This document shows, one piece after another, positions 5,966 to 14,556 of a stretch of DNA of 20,429 nucleotides (position 1 is the first letter of the stretch; each line of letters begins with the position of its first letter). Source of the DNA: JBEKTW01 sp049515655 (lineage in GTDB: Bacteria; Bacteroidota; Ignavibacteria; UBA10030; SZUA-254); contig JBEKTW010000038.1 in assembly GCA_049515655.1 (NCBI GenBank), positions 1 to 20,429 of the forward strand, written 5' to 3'. The position numbers and the translations under genes were made by a program. The notes under the pieces are model-generated. The model had not been told where the DNA came from, did no database searches, and saw nothing but the letters and a program-made list of their open reading frames with translations.

Positions 5966-6670
5966 ATGCTGAAACCCAAGAAGAAGATCACGAAGAAAGA
6001 AATGAAGCAAGACACGCTTGTCTCAACGTATGCGCAAATGACATCGTTCTATTATGAGAACAAGAAGTACGTCAGCTATGCGCTGACGGGACTTGTCGCG
6101 ATCATCGTCATCGCGGTCGTTATTGTCAACAATCGGCGCGCGGCCGATGAGAAGGCCGCGACGGAGCTCGGGAAGGTTTTCACCCTGTTTGACGCGGGCA
6201 CGAACGACCCCCGTCAATACCAGGCTGCAATCGACGGCCAGCCGGAGCGCGGGATCATAGGTCTGAAGGCGATTGTCGAGAATTACGGCAGCAGCGAGTC
6301 GGGGGAACTTGCGCGCTTCTACCTTGCGAATGCCTATTTCAACGTCGGCAAGATCGATGACGCGCAGAAGCAATTCGAGAAGTTCAGCGGCAGCGACAAA
6401 TTGTTGAACGCGTCGGCGTATGCCGGGCTTGCGGCGTGTTATGAAGCCAAGAAATCGTATGATAAGGCGGCATCGTACTACGAGAAGGCGGCGAACACGG
6501 TATCGAATACGATGAACACTCCCGCGTACCTGCACTTCGCTGCCCGTTGCTACGCACTGGCGGGTGACAAGGAGAGAGCGGGGGCATTGTACAAACGGCT
6601 GAAGAAAGAATATCCCGCGTCGAGCTACGCCCGAGAGGCGGACAGGTATATCGCACAGTTTTCAGCATAA
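5966..6670 (+). CDS. Membrane-anchored tetratricopeptide-repeat protein
   Basis: The 234-aa protein has a Lys-rich N terminus (about 10 Lys in the first 35 residues), one transmembrane segment (~36-54, YVSYALTGLVAIIVIAVVI), and a helical domain with TPR-like repeats: FYLANAYFNVGKIDDAQKQF, AGLAACYEAKKSYDKAASYY, HFAARCYALAGDKERAGALY. The layout (N-in, single helix, periplasmic TPRs) matches the TPR_21/YfgM-like group, whose E. coli member is an ancillary SecYEG subunit; equivalence here is inference. No strong Shine-Dalgarno sequence is seen before ATG 5966. It lies 43 nt after tRNA-Arg and is closed by a terminator, so it may be co-transcribed with the tRNA. Confidence 0.82.
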   Translation: MLKPKKKITKKEMKQDTLVSTYAQMTSFYYENKKYVSYALTGLVAIIVIAVVIVNNRRAADEKAATELGKVFTLFDAGTNDPRQYQAAIDGQPERGIIGLKAIVENYGSSESGELARFYLANAYFNVGKIDDAQKQFEKFSGSDKLLNASAYAGLAACYEAKKSYDKAASYYEKAANTVSNTMNTPAYLHFAARCYALAGDKERAGALYKRLKKEYPASSYAREADRYIAQFSA

Positions 6671-6685
6671 CCAGTTCAGGATAAT

Positions 6686-6727
6686 GAAAAAAACCCATTC
6701 TCCAGGCGGGAGTGGGTTTTTTTCTTT
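6686..6727 (+). terminator. Intrinsic terminator of the TPR gene
   Basis: An AAAAAACCCATTCTCC arm pairs imperfectly with GGGAGTGGGTTTTTTT across a short GC-rich loop and is followed by a T-rich tract to about 6729. The A-run and T-run suggest it could also work for the opposite strand. Confidence 0.8.
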
Positions 6728-6736
6728 TTCCTTCCG

Positions 6737-6765
6737 TTGTGATTTTCATCGAAAAATCATACCTT
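6737..6765 (+). promoter_or_regulatory. Putative promoter of the MATE/partner-switching unit
   Basis: TTGTGA (6737-6742) and TACCTT (6760-6765) are 17 nt apart, directly after the terminator and 50 nt before the MATE ATG at 6815. It supports the ATG at 6815 over any start further upstream. Confidence 0.4.
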
Positions 6766-6814
6766 GTGTCGTGCCGAAAGTGATGGCATTTTCCCCTACA
6801 TTGCTGAAAGCGGA

Positions 6815-8164
6815 ATGAAATTTTTGCCCGATAAGAAGTTTGCAAAGGAGATTCTCTACATCGCCACTCCCGTCGTTGCAGCGTTGTCGTCGCAAATGAT
6901 AGTTTCGATCGTGAATGCCGCGATGATCGGCAGATTGGAGAACACACAGGTACAACTTGCGGCAATGGGACTCGGATTTCTCGGCACGATGGCAGTGACG
7001 AGCATGTTCTCAAGTTTCAGCACCGGTACACAGGTGCTCTCTGCCCGAAGACATGGTGAGGAGAACTACACGGAGGCAGGGGAGGTGCTCAACAACTCTC
7101 TTCTGATATCTTTGGTTGTGGGAATCGTGTTTGGTGCGCTTGGTTACTTTTTTTCCTACGACATCATCGATTTCTTCTCGAAGAATGAGGACGTCACGCG
7201 CGCCGGGGCCGCCTTCATGAAGTATCAATTTCTTGGCCTCCCCTTTTTCCTGCTCATCGTATCGTATCGCGGCTTTTTCTCCGGCATCGGACACACCAAG
7301 GTGTTCATGTTCTCCGCCATCATCATCAACTTCTTCAACATTGCGTTCAACTACCTCTTTATCTTCGGCACGTTCGGGTTTCCCAGGATGGAACTCGCCG
7401 GGGCGGGGATCGGCTCGTCCGTGAGTATGGTTCTGGGGTGGCTGTTTTTCGTCGGTGTAACTTTTCTCGGCGGATATCGAAGACAATATAGGTATTATTC
7501 TCATTTTCACCTCTCCCGGGAGGTGATCTGGCAGATCGTAAGAATGTCGATACCGGTGTCGCTGCAGAATATTCTCATTCTGTTGGGTTTTCTCGTATTT
7601 GTCGCCATCACGGGGATCATTGGCATCGGTGCCCAGGCCGCGAGTCAGGTCGTCATCAGCGCGTTGTTCATCTCCATGATGCCGTGTTTTGGTTTCGGCA
7701 TGGCGGGACAAACGCTCGTCGGACAGTCCCTGGGCAAAGGGGACATCCATCTCGCGCAGCGGTATGGATTTGAGACGGCGAAACTCGGAACGATTTTCAC
7801 GATCATTGTCGGTGTATTTTTTGTCTTCGTTCCCGATTGGATACTCATGATCATAACGACAAACAAGGAAGTAATCGACACGGCCCGGCCCGTACTGCAA
7901 ATTGCCGGAGTCGCGCAGGTCTTTTACGCCACGGGCATCATTCTCGCGAATGCGATACAGGCGGGTGGTTCGACCGTGTACGTCATGTTTGTCGAAGTTC
8001 TCACGCACTGGGTTATCTTTCTGCCGTTGACGTATTTTTTTGGTGTTCGCCTGGGGCTCGGGCTTGTGGGTGCCTGGCTCGCGCTGCCCGTCTACATCAT
8101 CGCCTACACCGCTTCGAATTTTTTGAAATTCCGTTCACTGACGTGGGTCAAAGTCAAGCTCTGA
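6815..8164 (+). CDS. MATE-family efflux transporter
   Basis: The 449-aa integral membrane protein with about 12 hydrophobic segments matches the MATE (NorM/DinF) family, cation-coupled exporters of drugs and metabolites in the inner membrane. It starts FAKEILYIATPVVAALSSQMIVSIVNAAMIGRLE, as is usual for the first helix, and shows the family's two-fold repeat, with IVRMSIPVSLQNILILLGFLVF opening the second half. The frame is open to about 6764, but that region overlaps the promoter, so ATG 6815 (after GAAAGCGGA) is preferred. Its stop is 1 nt from the phosphatase ATG, so it heads the signalling cassette and may be part of the same response. Substrate unknown. Confidence 0.93.
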   Translation: MKFLPDKKFAKEILYIATPVVAALSSQMIVSIVNAAMIGRLENTQVQLAAMGLGFLGTMAVTSMFSSFSTGTQVLSARRHGEENYTEAGEVLNNSLLISLVVGIVFGALGYFFSYDIIDFFSKNEDVTRAGAAFMKYQFLGLPFFLLIVSYRGFFSGIGHTKVFMFSAIIINFFNIAFNYLFIFGTFGFPRMELAGAGIGSSVSMVLGWLFFVGVTFLGGYRRQYRYYSHFHLSREVIWQIVRMSIPVSLQNILILLGFLVFVAITGIIGIGAQAASQVVISALFISMMPCFGFGMAGQTLVGQSLGKGDIHLAQRYGFETAKLGTIFTIIVGVFFVFVPDWILMIITTNKEVIDTARPVLQIAGVAQVFYATGIILANAIQAGGSTVYVMFVEVLTHWVIFLPLTYFFGVRLGLGLVGAWLALPVYIIAYTASNFLKFRSLTWVKVKL

Positions 8165-8165
8165 C

Positions 8166-10310
8166 ATGGCGCGTCCGATCGACGTAAAACCGTTTCGTTC
8201 GCGGGTGAAGAGAGCATTCTTTCTCATCACATCCGCGAGCCTCATGTTTGTCGTGTTCCTGACGGACATCATTCGCAGGAGCGTCGATATCGATGTCGGC
8301 TGGGTGACGTTTCTCCGGAACGTTTTCGTGATCGCAGCGTTCGTTCTCCTTTATTTCCTCATTGAGGGCCTCTGGCGGCGGGACCAGAATCCCGCCCAAA
8401 AACTCGGCTTCCTTCTCGTCGTCAGCATCGTCATCGGGACGGCGATCGCGTTGTTGTCGTTCTTCCCGTCGAGCGGCTTCGACGCCAAGAACTACCTGTT
8501 GATTCCGCTTGGATTTGATTCCATCGTTATGGCGAACGTGGTCGGAGCGGTGCTGGGAACGCTGATGCTCGTGATGCTGTTGAGCCTGCGCGATATTATT
8601 TTCTCGAAACGCCGCAAAGGTACGCGAAGGAATTTTCTGATTCTTGTCGGATGTGCGGCGGCGACAGCTCTCTCGACACTCTCCGCGCGACCGATGGAGT
8701 CCAGTTTTCTGTCGTCCCTGCTCCTTGGATTGACGGTGGTTGCGATGCTGATGAATTCTTTTCGTCTGTCGTGGATTGTGTACCTCTCAAAGCGTGAGAA
8801 GCTCTTCAGCATGCTGTACGGCTTTCTCCTGTTCGGCATCCTCGTCGGGTTTGACTACATGGTGTGGTCGAAGACCGCCCTCGGGAAATCGCTGTTGTTC
8901 TATTCCCCGCCGCTCCAGTCGTTCGTCTCGGTGGTCTTTTTGTTTTCGACGATATATTTCGGCATGACGTTTCTCAGTACGCTGTTTCACCTGCCGACGG
9001 CGGAAGCGTTCGACAGAAAAATCAGCGAAGTTGCGTCGCTGCATAACCTGGGGCGACTGGTGACGCAGGTATTCGACTTCAACGAGCTCGTCGACTCTGT
9101 GACGAGGATGACGCTGGAGGTCTGCCAGGCCCAGAGTTCCTGGCTTGAGATTATCAGGGAAGAGAACCCGCGCAAGGCGCTGAACGAGGCGGTCGGGACC
9201 GCCGCAGCCGGCGAACAGGTTGAACCGGTGGGACTGAAGAATATTTCGCGCGAGGAGATCCTCGGCATCGTGTCTTCGAAAGACGGTTCCCTGAGGGATC
9301 TCGTTCTTGACACGCTGCGGCCGGTGGTGATCGACGACGTTGGAAACGATAAGCGGACTGCGCATTTGCGCGGCGCAAAGCGGAAGTTCGAATCGATGGT
9401 CATTGTTCCGCTGCTGTCGCATAACCGGGCGATCGGAATTCTCTACGCCACCAAGGGAATGCCGTTCGGGTTCGACCAGGAGGATATCGGTGTCATCTCG
9501 GCCTTCGCAGACCAGGCCACCATCGCGATTGAGAACTCAAGACTGATCGAGAAATCGCTGGAGCGCGAGCGCTTGATGCGGGAGATTATGGTTGCTCAGG
9601 AAATGCAAAAAAAACTCCTCCCGCAGAAACTCCCCGTTATTCCCGGCGTCGAAATCGAGGCGCTGTCGTCGCCGGCCTTTGAGGTGGGGGGAGATTACTA
9701 CGACTTTGTGCAGCTCGACGAACACCATCTCGGGATCATTGTCGGCGACGTCTCCGGGAAAGGGGTTTCAGCGGCGTTCTACATGGCGGAAATGAAAGGC
9801 ATCTTCCAATGCTTGAGCAAGATTCATCCCTCCCCGAGAGATTTTCTGGCGCAAGCGCATTCCGCACTCTCAGCGACGATCGACAAACGGTCTTTTATCA
9901 GCGTCATCTACGCGGTGTTGGATTTGCGTGACGGTACCATGACGGTTGCACGCGCCGGGCATTGTCCCATGCTCCACGTTTCCGACGGCGCGGCGGTTTT
10001 CATCAGACCCACCGGCATGGGTCTCGGCATCGGGACTCCCGCGTTCTTCGAGCAGACGGTGGAGCAGGAGAGAATTCAAATGTCGCATGGCGACGTGGCG
10101 GTCTTTTTCACGGACGGCGTCACGGAAGCGCGACCCAGCGGGGGAGAGGAATTCGGCTATGAACGATTGTTGGAGATCGGTAAGACTTCCGGCATACAAT
10201 CCGCCGTCGAAATTCGTGACGCCATCATCATGGCCGTCGACCGGCATATGAACCATCAATCGCCCGAAGACGACCTCACCCTGGTCGTCATCAAATGGCT
10301 AAGGTCTTGA
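8166..10310 (+). CDS. Membrane GAF-PP2C (SpoIIE/RsbU-type) serine phosphatase
   Basis: The 714-aa protein has about eight N-terminal transmembrane helices (roughly 17-36, 51-67, 80-100, 113-141, 155-172, 181-199, 213-234, 253-274), a GAF-like sensor domain (~290-465), a coiled linker with AQEMQKKLLPQKLP, and a C-terminal PP2C-type domain. Metal-binding aspartates are visible in GGDYYDF (~508-514), GDVSGKG (~527), FFTDGVTEA (~648-656) and EDDLTLVV (~701). In the RsbU/SpoIIE family this domain dephosphorylates a STAS antagonist; the likely substrate is the STAS protein encoded 32 nt downstream. The signal sensed by the membrane and GAF parts is unknown. It sits 1 nt after the MATE stop, implying co-transcription. 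Confidence 0.93.
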   Translation: MARPIDVKPFRSRVKRAFFLITSASLMFVVFLTDIIRRSVDIDVGWVTFLRNVFVIAAFVLLYFLIEGLWRRDQNPAQKLGFLLVVSIVIGTAIALLSFFPSSGFDAKNYLLIPLGFDSIVMANVVGAVLGTLMLVMLLSLRDIIFSKRRKGTRRNFLILVGCAAATALSTLSARPMESSFLSSLLLGLTVVAMLMNSFRLSWIVYLSKREKLFSMLYGFLLFGILVGFDYMVWSKTALGKSLLFYSPPLQSFVSVVFLFSTIYFGMTFLSTLFHLPTAEAFDRKISEVASLHNLGRLVTQVFDFNELVDSVTRMTLEVCQAQSSWLEIIREENPRKALNEAVGTAAAGEQVEPVGLKNISREEILGIVSSKDGSLRDLVLDTLRPVVIDDVGNDKRTAHLRGAKRKFESMVIVPLLSHNRAIGILYATKGMPFGFDQEDIGVISAFADQATIAIENSRLIEKSLERERLMREIMVAQEMQKKLLPQKLPVIPGVEIEALSSPAFEVGGDYYDFVQLDEHHLGIIVGDVSGKGVSAAFYMAEMKGIFQCLSKIHPSPRDFLAQAHSALSATIDKRSFISVIYAVLDLRDGTMTVARAGHCPMLHVSDGAAVFIRPTGMGLGIGTPAFFEQTVEQERIQMSHGDVAVFFTDGVTEARPSGGEEFGYERLLEIGKTSGIQSAVEIRDAIIMAVDRHMNHQSPEDDLTLVVIKWLRS

Positions 10311-10342
10311 ACATATTCATGTAAATTAACTGGAGAAATTCT

Positions 10343-10699
10343 ATGAGCGATTTCAAAATCGGTATCCGGGAAACGAGTAATATCAATGTCATTGACCTCA
10401 AGGGGTACCTCGATGCCCATACGGCGCCGGAGCTGGAAGATGCCTTCCAGAAGCTGGTCGCGGAAAGAAAATACAATATCGTCGTGAATTGTAGAGATCT
10501 TTCCTACATCAGCAGCGCCGGGCTGGGAGTCTTCATGGCGTTCATCGAGGACGTCCGGAACAACCAGGGCGACATAAAACTGTCGAACATGTCCTCCAAG
10601 GTTTTCAACGTCTTTGACCTCCTTGGTTTTCCCCTCCTCTACGAAATCACGAAGACCGAAGCTGAGGCAATCGGTAAATTCACGTCACCGAAAAAGTAA
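10343..10699 (+). CDS. STAS-domain anti-sigma factor antagonist (RsbV/SpoIIAA-like)
   Basis: The 118-aa single STAS domain carries DLKGYLDAHTAPELEDAF near the N terminus and the phosphorylation-site loop YISSAGLGVFMAF, with candidate serines 57 and 58. In partner switching, the dephosphorylated form binds the RsbW-type kinase and releases its target; the kinase phosphorylates the serine, and the PP2C phosphatases reverse this. TGGAGAAA (about 10330-10337) gives a good ribosome binding site for ATG 10343. It lies between the phosphatase and the kinase genes, so all three parts of one switch are adjacent. Confidence 0.93.
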   Translation: MSDFKIGIRETSNINVIDLKGYLDAHTAPELEDAFQKLVAERKYNIVVNCRDLSYISSAGLGVFMAFIEDVRNNQGDIKLSNMSSKVFNVFDLLGFPLLYEITKTEAEAIGKFTSPKK

Positions 10700-10723
10700 G
10701 GCAGCATCAGAGGTTTACTTCGA

Positions 10724-11167
10724 ATGCCCTCAGAGGGAAAGAAATTGACATTGACCATCGAAAGCCGGACGGAGAAGCTGCGGCTTGTCCGCGAGTTTAT
10801 TGCGGACGCGGCGCGCGACTTTGGGTTCGATATCGAATCTGTCCACAAGATTGCGCTCGCTGTCGACGAGGCGTGTACCAACGTCATCAAACATTCGTAC
10901 AGATTTGCCGAGGACCAGGAAATTGAAGTCGCCGTTCATACCCGCAATGGCGCGTTTGAGGTTATTATCTATGACCGGGGCATTTCATTCGACCCCAACG
11001 CCGTTCACAATCCAGACATGAAAGAATACCTTCAACATTATCGCAAGGGGGGATTGGGGATGTACCTCATGCGTTCGCTCATGGACAAAATCGAGTATAA
11101 ATCAGCGGCACAGAACAGAAATGAAATGCATCTGACGAAGTATCTGCGGAGTCACAAGACCAATTAG
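10724..11167 (+). CDS. RsbW/SpoIIAB-like anti-sigma serine kinase (HATPase)
   Basis: The 147-aa GHKL-type ATPase shows the N box with VDEACTNVIKHSY (47-59, metal ligand N53), the G1 box IYDRGISFDP (82-91) and the G2 box RKGGLGMYLMRSL (107-119). Family members phosphorylate the STAS antagonist and sequester a sigma factor or another partner. The length is normal for the family. It starts 24 nt after the STAS gene and ends 3 nt before the second phosphatase, consistent with one operon. No sigma factor gene is adjacent, so its controlled partner is not visible in this window. Confidence 0.92.
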   Translation: MPSEGKKLTLTIESRTEKLRLVREFIADAARDFGFDIESVHKIALAVDEACTNVIKHSYRFAEDQEIEVAVHTRNGAFEVIIYDRGISFDPNAVHNPDMKEYLQHYRKGGLGMYLMRSLMDKIEYKSAAQNRNEMHLTKYLRSHKTN

Positions 11168-11170
11168 GCG

Positions 11171-12925
11171 ATGAAAGACGCAGCGAAGATGAGGCCCGCT
11201 CGCACGTTGAAACCACAACGGCGACAACAGGAGTACGAGAGCAAGTTTGACCTTGCTGCGCTGTTCGAGTTCAGCAAGAACATCAACACGACACTCGAAC
11301 TGAACGTCATCCTCAGCCGCTTCCTTCTTACCATCATGGGGAAACTTCTTTCCCCGAGATCCATCGTCCTCCTGAAAATCAGCGAAGATCTCTTCCAGGT
11401 CAAAGAGGCAAAAGGCCTTCCCTCAACCGCCATCGACCAGAGAATGACCATCCGGAAACCTCCCCGACGGCTCGTCTACGCTCAACGGGAAGACGCGCGG
11501 AAATCGCCCTGCATTTCCTATTTCCGGAGCCAAGGTATCGATATTCTCGTGCCGCTCATCGCGGGCGAGGAAATTCTCGGGCTCGCCGGGTTTGGGTCGA
11601 GAATCGTGAAGAAAAAACTCACCCTGAAAGAAGAGACGTATGTCAAGAGTCTGGCGAACATCGCGGCGGCAGCCATCGAGAATAGTATGGCCGTTCAGGA
11701 GCTGAGGCAGGTGAACCGCCGGCTGGACGGCAAAGTCCAGGAGCTCAACACGCTGTTCGAATTGAGCAAGGAATTCAACGCGGTGCTCGACACTGACCGC
11801 CTCGTGAAACTGCTGACGTTCTCCATCCTGGGCCACGTCGGCGTGAACAGGTATTTCGTTTGCCTGAACCGGCATGGAACAATGCAGCTCGTTCAATCCC
11901 GGCTTGACCGTGAATTCGACCCCGCGCTGTTTAAGTATGTGTGCACGATTACATCTCCGACCAAAGTGGATACACTGAGGCGGGCTCACCAATCCGCCTT
12001 GCAGGAAATCGGCATCCGGCTTCTGATCCCCCTCCGCATGGGCAACGAAACGAAAGGAGTCGTCGGGGTGGGAGACAAAATCCGCGGCGGGGAGTATTCG
12101 CGGACCGATACGGAGTTTCTCTCTTCTCTCGGCAATCTCGCGATCGTTTCGCTGGAAAATGCGCGATTGTTCCGTGATGCAATTGAGAAACAGAAGATGG
12201 AGGATGAGCTCTTAATTGCCCGGGAGATCCAACGGGGGTTGCTTCCCTCCACACTCCCTTCGATTCCTCATTTCGATATCGCGGCAAAGACTATTTCTTC
12301 GAAACAGGTAGGGGGCGACTACTACGACATCATCAAGCTTGACGACAACAGATTCATCATCGCGATCGGTGACGTGTCCGGGAAGGGAACCCCCGCCTCA
12401 CTGCTTATGGCGAATCTTCAGGCGACGATCAGGGCTCTCGTCCCGTTTGGCTACCCGCTCACGGAGTTGACCAAACGGGTCAACGACCTCATGTGCGATA
12501 ACACGAGTTCGGGGAGGTTTGTTACGTTCTTCTGGGGACTCCTGGACGCCGAAGCAAGAACGCTCAGGTACGTCAACGCCGGACACAATCCACCCTTCGT
12601 TTTTCGCACGGATGGCACGGTCGAACGTCTCGACAGGGGAGGGATCATCCTCGGCGTCCTCAGGGCGATTGCGCCGTATCAGGACGGGGAAGTAGTGTTC
12701 AACTCCGGAGATCTGCTCGTGCTGTTCACCGACGGCGTCAGTGAGGCAATGAACGACCTGTCAGAGGAATTCGGCGAGCCCCGGCTCGAACAACTGGCGA
12801 AGGAAAGTCTCGGTGAATCCCCACAGGCCGTTCTTTCACGCATCGTCGAGGACGTACAGCGTCATAGTCAGAACGTTCCACAATCCGATGATATCACGCT
12901 GCTCGTCTTGAAGGCAACGGAGTAG
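11171..12925 (+). CDS. GAF-GAF-PP2C (SpoIIE/RsbU-type) serine phosphatase, soluble
   Basis: The 584-aa protein lacks transmembrane segments. Two GAF-like domains (~25-170 and ~190-335) precede a helical linker (AREIQRGLLPSTLP) and a PP2C-type domain (~365-582) with GGDYYDI (~380), GDVSGKG (~400), FTDGVSEA (~519) and SDDITLLVL (~572). It is the second phosphatase of the cassette. The first is a membrane protein, so the two may feed separate cues (membrane and cytosolic) into the same STAS switch; that is inference. ATG 11171 follows the RsbW-like stop by 3 nt with no strong Shine-Dalgarno sequence, suggesting translational coupling. The operon probably ends here, since palindromic DNA follows. 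Confidence 0.93.
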   Translation: MKDAAKMRPARTLKPQRRQQEYESKFDLAALFEFSKNINTTLELNVILSRFLLTIMGKLLSPRSIVLLKISEDLFQVKEAKGLPSTAIDQRMTIRKPPRRLVYAQREDARKSPCISYFRSQGIDILVPLIAGEEILGLAGFGSRIVKKKLTLKEETYVKSLANIAAAAIENSMAVQELRQVNRRLDGKVQELNTLFELSKEFNAVLDTDRLVKLLTFSILGHVGVNRYFVCLNRHGTMQLVQSRLDREFDPALFKYVCTITSPTKVDTLRRAHQSALQEIGIRLLIPLRMGNETKGVVGVGDKIRGGEYSRTDTEFLSSLGNLAIVSLENARLFRDAIEKQKMEDELLIAREIQRGLLPSTLPSIPHFDIAAKTISSKQVGGDYYDIIKLDDNRFIIAIGDVSGKGTPASLLMANLQATIRALVPFGYPLTELTKRVNDLMCDNTSSGRFVTFFWGLLDAEARTLRYVNAGHNPPFVFRTDGTVERLDRGGIILGVLRAIAPYQDGEVVFNSGDLLVLFTDGVSEAMNDLSEEFGEPRLEQLAKESLGESPQAVLSRIVEDVQRHSQNVPQSDDITLLVLKATE

Positions 12926-12966
12926 TTTCGTGAGCTGATGTATATTGATGAAGCTTTCGGCGATTT

Positions 12967-13068
12967 ACCCTCACCCCTTTGTCCCCTCTCCCCAATTGGG
13001 AAGAGGGGAAACCGCCAACCTGTCAGTTAACTTCGTTGCGGGAGGCGGAGGGGAGAGGGTTGAGAGCA
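12967..13068. repeat. REP-like palindrome cluster B
   Basis: CCCCTCTcCCCAATTGGGaAGAGGGG (12983-13008) is a 26-nt palindrome with one mismatched pair. Outside it, ACCCTCACCCC (12967-12977) is approximately inverse to GGGGAGAGGGTTGAG (about 13050-13064). Read on the opposite strand, cluster A contains the same kind of CTCACCC...GTCCCTCTC words, so A and B look like members of one dispersed family. There is no gene in 12926-13184. Confidence 0.6.
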
Positions 13069-13091
13069 GCACATAATCCGGAGTGTTTATT

Positions 13092-13127
13092 CGACCAATT
13101 GGGTAGATATGCAAATTGGTCGTTTTT
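13092..13127 (+). terminator. Intrinsic terminator before prmC
   Basis: CGACCAATT (13092-13100) pairs with AATTGGTCG (13114-13122) around a 13-nt loop and is followed by TTTTT (13123-13127). It probably ends the partner-switching transcript downstream of the palindrome cluster. Confidence 0.7.
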
Positions 13128-13184
13128 CCTTAGGCAGTTGATTCTTGGAGAGGCGCTTCTTATCTTGAGACTTTGATTTCATCC

Positions 13185-14081
13185 ATGGCAGCATCAATCA
13201 CGACATCTGAAAATACAACCTGGACGGTCTTGTCGCTTCTTGACTGGAGTGCCAGGTTTCTCACCGAAAAGGGGTTTGACAGTCCACGGTTAACGGCAGA
13301 GTTGTTGTTAAGCCGGGTTCTCGCGTGCCGGAGAATCGAGCTCTACACGAATTTCGATAAGCCTCTGTCCTCGGATGAACTCGCCGGCTTCAAGTCCCGT
13401 TTCAAGCGCAGACTGGAGCATGAGCCTCTCCAATACATTCTGGGTGATTGTGAATTCATGGGCCTCGAGCTCTCGGTCGACCGTCGAGCTCTCATCCCCC
13501 GCCCGGAAACGGAAATCCTCGTGGAATACGTCGTGAAGATGGTAAAGGGATCTTCCGAGCCGCCAGGGAAGATATTGGATGTTGGAACGGGTTCCGGCAA
13601 TATCGCGATCGGTCTCGCAAAATTTCTTCCCGGAGTGTCCATCGATGCGATCGACGCCAGCCCCGAAGCTCTTGAGGTGGCGCGATTCAATCTGCAACGG
13701 CATCGCCTCGAAGCGCAGATCCGGCTTATGCAGTGTGACTTCTTGAACGCACATCCGGCGCTTCCCCCGCAGAGCTATCGTCTCATCGTTTCTAATCCGC
13801 CGTACGTCTCGGAACGGGAATTCGCCCTGCTCCCGCCGGAAATCAGGGTATTTGAGCCGCGCATGGCTACGACGGACGGAGGCGACGGATTGACCTTTTA
13901 TAGGGTGATTGCTGAGAAGGGAAAGGAACTGCTGTCCCGGGGGGGCTCCGTTATCGTTGAGATGGCCTATGATCAATCCGCATCGGTGCGAAGGATATTT
14001 GAAGAAGCCGGATATCACGACCTGGAAACTGTGGCTGATTACTCCGGGATTGAACGGGTTGTAAGAGCACTGTGGAGATGA
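13185..14081 (+). CDS. prmC: Release-factor glutamine N5-methyltransferase PrmC
   Basis: The 298-aa protein has an N-terminal helical domain with RIELYTNFDKPLS and QYILGDCEFMGLEL followed by RALIPRPETEILVE, all characteristic of PrmC/HemK. The SAM-binding loop is ILDVGTGSGNIAI (~130-142) and the catalytic motif is SNPPYVSE (NPPY ~204-207). The enzyme methylates the GGQ glutamine of class I release factors in the cytoplasm. The ATG at 13185 is preferred; an in-frame TTG at 13173 would add four residues, and neither has a strong Shine-Dalgarno sequence. dtd starts 4 nt after the stop. prfA, often adjacent in other bacteria, is not seen immediately upstream here. Confidence 0.92.
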   Translation: MAASITTSENTTWTVLSLLDWSARFLTEKGFDSPRLTAELLLSRVLACRRIELYTNFDKPLSSDELAGFKSRFKRRLEHEPLQYILGDCEFMGLELSVDRRALIPRPETEILVEYVVKMVKGSSEPPGKILDVGTGSGNIAIGLAKFLPGVSIDAIDASPEALEVARFNLQRHRLEAQIRLMQCDFLNAHPALPPQSYRLIVSNPPYVSEREFALLPPEIRVFEPRMATTDGGDGLTFYRVIAEKGKELLSRGGSVIVEMAYDQSASVRRIFEEAGYHDLETVADYSGIERVVRALWR

Positions 14082-14085
14082 AGCG

Positions 14086-14544
14086 ATGAGAGCGTTGATC
14101 CAGCGGGTGAGAGAGGCAAGCGTGAGCGTGGATGGTTCTCTCCACTCAAAGGTGGAGAAGGGCCTGCTGATTTTCCTCGGTATTAAACAGGGGGATACGC
14201 CCGCGGATGCAGCGTATCTTGCGCAGCGCTGCGCGAATCTCCGCATTTTTGGCGATGAACATGGCAACATGAATCTCTCCGTGAAGGATGTGGGAGGCAG
14301 CGCGCTCGTGATTTCACAATTCACGCTCTATGCCGATACACGCAGGGGCAACCGGCCCGGCTTCACGGATGCCGCCCCTGCCGATATCGCAGAGCCGCTC
14401 TACCGGGATTTTGCAAAAAGTCTCTCGCTTGAGCTGGGCGATTCCAATGTCCGTACGGGTGTCTTTCGCGCGATGATGGATATCAGTCTCATCAACGACG
14501 GGCCGGTGACCGTGATGGTGGAAAGCAAAAGTCCCACGGAGTAG
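14086..14544 (+). CDS. dtd: D-aminoacyl-tRNA deacylase
   Basis: The 152-aa protein is full length for DTD, a cytoplasmic dimeric enzyme that hydrolyses D-amino acids (and glycine from tRNA-Ala) off tRNA. It starts MRALIQRVREASVSV as the family does and carries the active-site motifs SQFTLYAD (77-84) and NDGPVT (137-142, the Gly-cis-Pro motif), plus NRPGF (89-93). GGAGATGAAGCG before ATG 14086 provides a ribosome binding site overlapping the end of prmC. It belongs to the translation-quality part of the four-gene run. Confidence 0.95.
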   Translation: MRALIQRVREASVSVDGSLHSKVEKGLLIFLGIKQGDTPADAAYLAQRCANLRIFGDEHGNMNLSVKDVGGSALVISQFTLYADTRRGNRPGFTDAAPADIAEPLYRDFAKSLSLELGDSNVRTGVFRAMMDISLINDGPVTVMVESKSPTE

Positions 14545-14556
14545 CCGGACGGAGAA

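Noticed and set aside
5946..5972. Tiny 8-codon upstream frame overlapping the TPR gene start
   Set aside because: It has no ribosome binding site or regulatory codon pattern, and such short frames are expected by chance.
6764..6814. Upstream-extended start of the MATE gene
   Set aside because: The extra residues do not resemble the family N terminus, and the region overlaps the putative -10 element.
13308..14324. Long antisense open frame (338 codons) across prmC and dtd
   Set aside because: It overlaps two confidently identified genes on the other strand, and its translation shows no family motif.
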